Assembly (NCBI GenBank): GCA_024277555.1
Contig: JAJRUY010000208.1
Span: 1 to 6,484, forward strand
Reading direction: 5' to 3'
Origin: Gammaproteobacteria bacterium
GTDB taxonomy: Bacteria; Pseudomonadota; Gammaproteobacteria; Chromatiales; Chromatiaceae
DNA length: 6,484 bases
Position numbers and translations under genes: made by a program
Shown here: positions 1 through 4,919 of the stretch, in pieces
Position numbering within the stretch: the first letter of the stretch is position 1
How the letters are laid out: every line of letters starts with the position of its first letter
Notes under the pieces: model-generated
Seen by the model: the letters and a program-made list of their open reading frames with translations, nothing else
Database searches by the model: none
What the model was told of the DNA's origin: nothing

Positions 1-1
1 C

Positions 2-67
2 GCCCTTGCACCGATCTTGCTGCCCAGAGACGATATTTCTTCACTCATCAATAGCTTGGGCTATTGA
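2..67 (+). CDS. possible C-terminal tail of an unidentified upstream gene (partial)
   Basis: The second forward frame is open from the window edge to a TGA at 65-67 and gives 21 residues ending in DDISSLINSLGY. The acidic-then-hydrophobic ending resembles the last helix of some c-type cytochromes. The usual neighbour upstream of ccoG is ccoP, a dihaem cytochrome c, but the match is too short to name it. No CXXCH or other diagnostic motif is visible. The other two forward frames are also open for some distance (one to 52-54, the other past 150), so this choice of frame is a guess based on residue composition. Confidence 0.22.
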   Translation, partial: ALAPILLPRDDISSLINSLGY

Positions 68-68
68 T
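47..68. other. perfect inverted repeat, 9-bp stem with 4-nt loop
   Basis: ATCAATAGC (47-55) and GCTATTGAT (60-68) are exact reverse complements separated by TTGG. The stop codon of the putative upstream reading frame (65-67) lies in the right arm. No run of Ts follows on either strand, so it is not a classical intrinsic terminator. It could be a weak terminator, an RNA-stabilising 3' hairpin of the upstream transcript, or a protein-binding palindrome. The structure is certain; its role is unknown. Confidence 0.5.
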
Positions 69-146
69 TCGATCAGAAATTCGCCTCTGAACAACAATCT
101 CGGCACAATCATCGGACTTCCAGGTGAAACATCCGGGCTAAAGATA

Positions 147-160
147 TTGTGAATTATCAC
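147..160 (+). promoter_or_regulatory. weak FNR/ANR-like palindrome
   Basis: TTGTG-AATT-ATCAC matches the FNR/ANR consensus TTGAT-N4-ATCAA at 7 of 10 fixed positions, with the right 4-nt spacer. Operons for cbb3 oxidase assembly are commonly controlled by FNR, ANR or FixK-type regulators, so a site here is plausible. The three mismatches are in the inner or outer positions, and the half-sites also resemble CRP-type sites. Its centre (about 153.5) would be near -67 from the start point predicted by the TATAAT at 209-214, which is not a classic activator spacing. Low confidence. Confidence 0.22.
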
Positions 161-208
161 TGACAGCCCAATACCACAATGGCAATATCTAACGCCAATC
201 CATTCAGA

Positions 209-214
209 TATAAT
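209..214 (+). promoter_or_regulatory. candidate -10 element of the ccoGHIS promoter
   Basis: A perfect TATAAT hexamer lies in an AT-rich stretch of the leader. It would place the transcription start near 221 and give a 5' leader of about 45 nt before the ccoG start at 266. The hexamers 16-18 bp upstream (around 185-192) do not resemble TTGACA, and there is no extended -10 TG. If real, the promoter is probably weak or activator-dependent. A promoter further upstream, as part of a longer cco operon, remains possible. Confidence 0.35.
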
Positions 215-254
215 TAACAAGTTCACCATTTGCCCCGTATACAGCATGTGACCC

Positions 255-260
255 AGGAGA
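255..260 (+). promoter_or_regulatory. ribosome binding site that fixes the ccoG start at GTG 266
   Basis: AGGAGA lies six to seven bases before the GTG at 266, which is ideal spacing for a Shine-Dalgarno sequence. The in-frame alternatives, TTG at 230 and GTG at 248, have no comparable purine-rich motif upstream. The added N-terminal residues would also be untypical of the family, so the downstream GTG is preferred. Confidence 0.7.
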
Positions 261-265
261 ACACG

Positions 266-1693
266 GTGACAGAAGCATCCACTTCCAACCAAAACAAGGC
301 AAGGTATTCCGACGACATCTACGAGGAAGCCGCCAACTGGCATGTCAACACCGGCGAAGAAAAAATTTACCCGAAAAAAGCATCCGGCAAATGGCGTCGC
401 TTGAAGTGGATTACCCACAGCATCTGGCTGATTCTTTTCATTGGTCCCTATCTCCGCTGGAATGGCCAACAAGCCATTCTTTTCGACATCCCCAATCGCC
501 AGTTCCATATCTTCGGCCTCACCATCCTCCCCCAGGATGTATGGATGCTGGCATTGGTGCTGTTGTTCTTTGCCATGCTGCTGGCGGCAGTTACCACCAT
601 TGCCGGTCGGGTGTACTGTGGCTTTTTCTGCTTCCAGACCGCCTGGACAGATTTGTTCATCTGGCTGGAGGACAAGATTGAAGGCGCTCCAGCCAAGCGC
701 CGCAAACTGGACAGCGGCCCCTGGACTGCGGAAAAAATACGCAAGAAATCACTCAAACTTCTGGTATGGTTTGTTATCTCGGTGCTGACCGGAATCAGCT
801 TCGTTGCCTGGTTTACCGATGCCCGCCAGCTCTGGCATGATCTTCTTACCTTCAATGCCAGCACAACAGAATATGGTGTAATCGCACTGTTTATTGCCGG
901 GACCATGTTGCTGGCAGGCAAGCTGCGCGAACAGACCTGCTTCTGGCTTTGCCCCTATGCCCGCATACAGGGCGTCATGTACGACATGGAAACCATTCTG
1001 CCCACCTACGATTTCCATCGCGGCGAACCCCGCGGGCGCCTGAAAAAAGGCCAGCTCGTGGAAGGCAACGGCGACTGCATCGATTGCAAACAGTGTATTG
1101 CCGTCTGCCCCACCGGCATCGATATCCGCATGGGCCAGCAGGAAGGCTGCATTACCTGCTCCCTGTGCCTGGACGCCTGCGATGCTGTAATGGAAAAAAT
1201 CGGCCGCCCCACGAATCTGATTCGTTACGCCTCCATGGATGAGATGGAAGGCAAAAAACAGCTGCCTTTGTTGAAGCACCCCAGAGTATTAATCTACTTG
1301 ACCATCCTGACATTGGCAATCAGCGGAATTGTTTATGGCCTTGCCAGCCTGGGGCATATCGAAGTCAAGGTTTTGCATGGCCGCTCACCATTGTTTGTAC
1401 AACGTAGCGATGGCACAATACAGAATAAATATGACGTAAAAATACTAAACAAAACTACGGATGATATTTCCGTCAAAGTAACCGCATCCGGCATTGAAGG
1501 AATGATACTGAAAGGCGCTGAGAAACCCTTGCTGGCACGAAAAGGCAATACCGGCTCTTACATTATGTTCATCAACGCTCCGGCTGAAAAAATCAAGGCT
1601 GAACGCACACCGATTATCTTCAAGATCATCAATCTTGACGACCCTACACAAACCTCTTCTTACGAAAGCATGTTTTTTGCCCCTAAACCATGA
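266..1693 (+). CDS. ccoG: cytochrome c oxidase accessory protein CcoG (FixG/RdxA family)
   Basis: CcoG is a cytoplasmic-membrane iron-sulfur protein of cbb3-type cytochrome oxidase assembly, linked in studied bacteria to Cu(II) reduction before copper delivery. From GTG 266 the product is 475 residues, normal for the family. Visible: an N-terminal soluble stretch, about five membrane segments (near 48-64, 92-113, 164-183, 203-219, 341-360), a YCGFFC pair (C118, C122), a CFWLCPYAR motif (C225, C229), and two 4Fe-4S motifs (C271/274/277/281, then C295/298/301/305). The C-terminal domain, from about 365, is the Ig-like FixG domain expected in the periplasm (GRSPLFVQRSDG, then NKYDVKILNK). Its TGA overlaps the ccoH ATG (ATGA), indicating coupled translation. 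An oddity is Phe123 after the first cysteine pair, where I recall Pro as common. An in-frame TTG at 230 could extend the protein but lacks a ribosome binding site. Family identity is very secure. Confidence 0.96.
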   Translation: MTEASTSNQNKARYSDDIYEEAANWHVNTGEEKIYPKKASGKWRRLKWITHSIWLILFIGPYLRWNGQQAILFDIPNRQFHIFGLTILPQDVWMLALVLLFFAMLLAAVTTIAGRVYCGFFCFQTAWTDLFIWLEDKIEGAPAKRRKLDSGPWTAEKIRKKSLKLLVWFVISVLTGISFVAWFTDARQLWHDLLTFNASTTEYGVIALFIAGTMLLAGKLREQTCFWLCPYARIQGVMYDMETILPTYDFHRGEPRGRLKKGQLVEGNGDCIDCKQCIAVCPTGIDIRMGQQEGCITCSLCLDACDAVMEKIGRPTNLIRYASMDEMEGKKQLPLLKHPRVLIYLTILTLAISGIVYGLASLGHIEVKVLHGRSPLFVQRSDGTIQNKYDVKILNKTTDDISVKVTASGIEGMILKGAEKPLLARKGNTGSYIMFINAPAEKIKAERTPIIFKIINLDDPTQTSSYESMFFAPKP

Positions 1694-2247
1694 GTTCCAC
1701 CATGAATGATACACGCCCTGACAATACTCCCCGCTTCTCGCAACACAACAAGGAAGCATTCAGAAATCCATGGATCCTGGGATGGATCGGCGGCATCATT
1801 CTGGTGTTGAGTGTCAATGCCGCCTTTATCGTGACAGCCTTCGTGACCAACCCCGGCCTGGTGGAAAAAAACTATTATGAGAAAGGCCAGGATCAGGAGC
1901 AAAATTTTGTGTCGCAACGGCAGGCGCGCAACCGCCTCGACTGGTACATGCAACTGGATGCAACACACAAACCTGTAGCGGGAGAACCAGTACGCTATTC
2001 TTTCAATATCGTAGATGCCAAAGGCGTTCCCATTGACGGTGATAGCGCCGTTATCCAGGCCTACCGACCCAGTGACGTAAACGCCGACTTCGACATCGAG
2101 ATGCAGAAGATCGCCCCGGGTGTTTATAGCGCCGAGCTGACTTTCCCCTTGAAGGGCATCTGGGATCTCAGCGCCGTGCTGACCAAAGGCGAGGACAGCC
2201 TGAAGCTGACCCATCGCATATCGGTGTTATCCAGCAACAATCAATGA
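1690..2247 (+). CDS. ccoH: cbb3 oxidase assembly protein CcoH (FixH family)
   Basis: CcoH/FixH is a small membrane protein that associates with cbb3 oxidase subunits during assembly; its exact biochemical role is less clear than that of CcoI. The product is 185 residues: a short hydrophilic N-terminus with an RNPWILGW lead-in, one membrane segment at about 29-51, then a periplasmic domain. Family marks are NPGLVEKNYYEKGQD (54-68) just after the membrane segment and GVYSAELTFPLKGIWDL (144-160) in the C-terminal beta-rich part. The start at 1690 overlaps the ccoG stop as ATGA, and the next gene overlaps its own stop the same way. An in-frame ATG at 1702 (residue 5) is an alternative. Neither start has a strong Shine-Dalgarno sequence, which fits translational coupling. 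Assignment rests on motif pattern and gene order and is strong. Confidence 0.93.
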   Translation: MSSTMNDTRPDNTPRFSQHNKEAFRNPWILGWIGGIILVLSVNAAFIVTAFVTNPGLVEKNYYEKGQDQEQNFVSQRQARNRLDWYMQLDATHKPVAGEPVRYSFNIVDAKGVPIDGDSAVIQAYRPSDVNADFDIEMQKIAPGVYSAELTFPLKGIWDLSAVLTKGEDSLKLTHRISVLSSNNQ

Positions 2248-4700
2248 GCGCCCAAACTGGCAGCTGCTTTCATTGCAGCCTGCACTTGACTCCTGAGCAG
2301 GATTTTTCCGCCAGGGTTGGCGGTCAGACACGGCATTTTTGCTGTTTTGGCTGTCAATCCGTATGTGAAGCCATTTATGCCGCTGGCATGCAAGGTTTCT
2401 ACAAGCGCACCCCGGAAGGTATGCTTCTTGAACCCCCGCCAATGCCTCCCGAAGATGTTGGCGTCTATGACCTGGATGAAGTCCAGGCGGAATTCGTACA
2501 GGAACACGGGCAACAGCGGGAAGTTCATCTGCTGGTTGAAGGCATCCATTGTGCTGCCTGCGTATGGCTTATTGAGAACAGCCTGAGCAAACTTCCAGGC
2601 ATTCTGTCTGCACGGGTAAACCTGTCCGCAAAACGGCTATTGCTGCGGTGGGACAACAGCCAGATCAAGCTCTCGGAAATCATCCGCCGCCTGGGAACCA
2701 TCGGCTATTCCGCCACACCGTTCGACCCTGAAGCTGCCGAGAATATTCTGAAAAGACAAACCCGTGACCTGCTTTTCCGCATCACCTTTGCCGGCTTCAC
2801 CATGATGAACCTGCTATGGGTTTCCATTGCCTTGTACAGCGGCGCTGATGAGGGCGAATTCCGCTCCCTGTTTCACTGGGTAGGTTTTGCACTGGCCACT
2901 CCTACTTTGTTCTATTCCGGCTGGCCTTTCCTGAAAGGCGCCTGGACCGGTCTGCGCACCATGCACCTGGGCATGGATCTACCCATCGCCCTGGGTGCAA
3001 CCGTCACTTGGGCCTATTCCACCTGGGTGACGGTTGCCAACCTGCCCGATCAGCATGTGTATTTTGATACTGTAGTAAATTTTATTTTCATCATCTTGGT
3101 TGGCAGGCATCTGGAAGGCGTTTCCAAGCGCCATGCAGTAGCCGCCACCCAACGCCTTCTCGACCTGCAGCCCAGGGTTGCCCTGGTGCTGCAAGATGGT
3201 GAGGAAAAAACCGTACCCATACGCCGGGTTCAACCAGGCAATACCGTAATCGTCAAGCCGGGAGCAAATATTCCGGTTGATGGTGTCGTGCTTCAGGGGG
3301 AAAGCCAAGTTGATGAAGCCATGCTCAGCGGCGAATCCAGGCCCGTTGCCAAACGCCCCGGAGACAAGGTATCAGCAGGCACTGTCAATGCCCAGGGAGC
3401 CTTGACCATAGATGTTACCGGCACCTTGAACAACACCGCACTGGGGAAAATCATTCGCCTGGTAGAAGAAGCGCAGGCTTCCAAAGCCCCTATCCAGTGC
3501 ATGGCAGATCGCATCGTTCCCTGGTTCGTGCTTGCCACTTTGAGCCTTGCCACCCTTACCTTTTTCCTCTGGGTACGCAGCGATTTCGAAGTGGCCCTGA
3601 TGGCCGCCACTTCGGTGCTCATCATCACCTGCCCCTGTGCATTTGGCCTGGCCACACCCATGGCCATCGCTGTAGCTACCGGACAGGGCGCCAAGCATGG
3701 GATACTGATCAAGAACAGCACTGTGCTGGAAACCCTCTCTCATGTGCAGCACTTTGTGTTCGACAAAACCGGAACCCTTACTGAAGGAAAGATGCGGATT
3801 ACACAGATCATTCCTGACGAGGACATGGATGAGGCACAACTATTGCTGCTTACTGCAGCCGCAGAACGCCTCTCGGAACACAGTATTGCCCAGGCAATCA
3901 TTGCCACGGCAAAACAGAAGGATCTTTCTCCCAAGGAGATTGAAGTAACGCAGTTCGTCACCAAATCCGGCCTTGGCATTCGCGCCCAGGTACAACAACA
4001 CGCCATGATTATAGGCACCCTGCGCTGGCTTCAGATGCAAGATATTCAGCTTAGTGAAGCGCTGCTTGAGCAAACCCAGGCACTTGAACAACAGGGCATA
4101 TCCGTAGTTCATGTCGCCATAGATGGTATGCATAGGGGCTTGATCGGCATGGCGGATCAACTCCGTCCCGATGCAAAACAATTGATCGCATCCCTGCGTG
4201 CCAGAAATATCCAGCTGACCCTGTTGTCCGGAGACCGACACACCGTTGCCGAGGCCGTGGCACAACAGCTGGGCGGCATGCAGGTTATCGCCGAGGTGTT
4301 GCCCGAAGACAAGGATCAGGTCATCGCCAAGCTGCAACAACAGGGCAAGCTGGTGGCCATGGTTGGAGATGGTATTAACGATGCGCCAGCATTGATTCGT
4401 GCGGATGTGGGCTTCGCCATCGGCTCAGGCACCGATGTATCCATGGAAAGCGCCGATATCGTACTGATGGGAGATGATCTGGAGAAAATCCACCTGGCAG
4501 TGTCCCTCTCCCAGCGTACCCTGCGCACCATTCGCCAGAACATTATTATTTCCTTCACTTACAATATAATCATGGTGCCACTGGCCATGTCCGCTATGAT
4601 AACGCCATTGATTGCGGCCATTTCCATGCCCATCAGCTCCTTGCTGGTAATTGGCAATGCTGCACGCATACGCACACTCTTCAGGCAACAGAGGAAATAA
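2244..4700 (+). CDS. ccoI: copper-translocating P1B-type ATPase CcoI (FixI/CopA2 type)
   Basis: CcoI uses ATP to move copper out of the cytoplasm for assembly of the CuB site in cbb3 oxidase, rather than for bulk copper resistance. The 818-residue protein has a Cys-rich N-terminal metal-binding domain (C8, C11, C33, C34, C37, C41), a heavy-metal-associated domain with GIHCAAC (C103, C106), and about eight membrane helices. The actuator motif is LSGES (361-365), the transport motif TCPCAFG (CPC 463-465), the phosphorylation motif DKTGT (Asp507), and the hinge GDGINDAPAL (708-717). The last helices carry YN (773-774) and MPISS (795-799). The Cys-rich N-domain separates FixI/CcoI-type pumps from ordinary CopA. 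The nucleotide-binding loop reads SEHS (544-547), with Ser where most P1B ATPases have Pro; the key His546 is kept. ATG 2244 overlaps the ccoH stop (ATGA). All catalytic motifs are intact, so it should be active. Confidence 0.96.
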   Translation: MSAQTGSCFHCSLHLTPEQDFSARVGGQTRHFCCFGCQSVCEAIYAAGMQGFYKRTPEGMLLEPPPMPPEDVGVYDLDEVQAEFVQEHGQQREVHLLVEGIHCAACVWLIENSLSKLPGILSARVNLSAKRLLLRWDNSQIKLSEIIRRLGTIGYSATPFDPEAAENILKRQTRDLLFRITFAGFTMMNLLWVSIALYSGADEGEFRSLFHWVGFALATPTLFYSGWPFLKGAWTGLRTMHLGMDLPIALGATVTWAYSTWVTVANLPDQHVYFDTVVNFIFIILVGRHLEGVSKRHAVAATQRLLDLQPRVALVLQDGEEKTVPIRRVQPGNTVIVKPGANIPVDGVVLQGESQVDEAMLSGESRPVAKRPGDKVSAGTVNAQGALTIDVTGTLNNTALGKIIRLVEEAQASKAPIQCMADRIVPWFVLATLSLATLTFFLWVRSDFEVALMAATSVLIITCPCAFGLATPMAIAVATGQGAKHGILIKNSTVLETLSHVQHFVFDKTGTLTEGKMRITQIIPDEDMDEAQLLLLTAAAERLSEHSIAQAIIATAKQKDLSPKEIEVTQFVTKSGLGIRAQVQQHAMIIGTLRWLQMQDIQLSEALLEQTQALEQQGISVVHVAIDGMHRGLIGMADQLRPDAKQLIASLRARNIQLTLLSGDRHTVAEAVAQQLGGMQVIAEVLPEDKDQVIAKLQQQGKLVAMVGDGINDAPALIRADVGFAIGSGTDVSMESADIVLMGDDLEKIHLAVSLSQRTLRTIRQNIIISFTYNIIMVPLAMSAMITPLIAAISMPISSLLVIGNAARIRTLFRQQRK
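4691..4696 (+). promoter_or_regulatory. ribosome binding site for ccoS
   Basis: GAGGAA lies inside the last codons of ccoI, four to five bases before the ATG at 4700. It supports translation starting at 4700, which is also the position that gives the CcoS N-terminal residues MEVIYTLIP. It therefore argues that the upstream half of the broken ccoS frame is genuine. Confidence 0.65.
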
Positions 4701-4911
4701 TGGAAGTCATCTATACCCTAATTCCCGGCATGATCTTTTCGGATTGCTATTCGTGGGAGTACTGATATGGGCCATCAAGCGTGGCCAGTATGAGGATATG
4801 GAAGGCGATGGAAACCGTATTCTCATGGATGAAGACGAACCAGAAATGGAAGACAGCGAGCCGACCCACAGAAAAAAACGGCCGGGACTCAACTACCCAG
4901 ACGCCGACTGA
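4700..4911 (+). pseudogene. ccoS: cbb3 oxidase assembly protein CcoS, frameshifted as given
   Basis: CcoS is a tiny single-span membrane protein required in studied bacteria for inserting haem and copper cofactors into the oxidase. Translation from ATG 4700 gives MEVIYTLIPGMIF, a textbook CcoS start, then leaves frame and stops at TGA 4763-4765 (21 residues). The rest is in the -1 frame from TTC 4738: FGLLFVGVLIWAIKRGQYED, then MEGDGNRILMDEDE, then an acidic and basic tail to TGA 4909-4911. One more T in the run 4736-4739 would join the halves into a normal 70-residue protein with one membrane segment and the typical GQYEDMEG...ILMDED block. Both halves remain conserved, which suggests a sequence error or a very recent mutation. 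The site is not a canonical slippery heptamer. The TAA of ccoI overlaps the ATG (TAATG). Identity is confident; whether the gene is truly broken is open. Confidence 0.85.
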
Positions 4912-4919
4912 TCCCGGCC
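4872..4919 (-). terminator. candidate intrinsic terminator of recQ
   Basis: GGCCGGGA (4880-4887) and TCCCGGCC (4912-4919) form a perfect 8-bp GC-rich stem. Read on the minus strand, the stem is followed after one base by seven Ts (complement of the A-run 4872-4878). The polarity fits termination of recQ, not of the cco operon, which has no T-run on its own strand here. The loop of 24 nt is long and contains the recQ stop codon (4889-4891), so a terminating ribosome could interfere. The whole structure sits in the ccoS 3' coding end. Moderate confidence. Confidence 0.42.

Noticed and set aside
64..76. TTGAT-TCG-ATCAG as an FNR box
   Set aside because: The spacer is three bases instead of four and it is far upstream of any plausible promoter; it partly reflects the hairpin at 47-68.
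178..204. AATGG/CCATT short inverted repeat in the leader
   Set aside because: Only five base pairs with a 17-base loop; expected by chance.
41..508. 155-codon minus-strand open frame across the leader and the start of ccoG
   Set aside because: More than half is antisense to ccoG and no family resemblance is visible; the leader part alone gives no support.
749..1279. 176-codon minus-strand open frame opposite ccoG
   Set aside because: It lies wholly within the clearly assigned ccoG and has low-complexity Ala/Gly-rich content typical of an antisense shadow.
1671..1679. run of six Ts near the end of ccoG as a terminator
   Set aside because: No stable hairpin precedes it and it lies in coding sequence just before a coupled ATGA junction.
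1660..2214. 184-codon open frame on the minus strand opposite ccoH
   Set aside because: It is antisense to a well-conserved FixH family gene, shows no recognisable motif and has no convincing ribosome binding site; it is a shadow of ccoH codon use.
4651..4699. ATG at 4651 as an upstream start for the downstream ccoS frame
   Set aside because: It would place 29 untypical residues from inside ccoI before the membrane segment; the ribosome binding site and conserved N-terminus point to 4700 with a frameshift instead.
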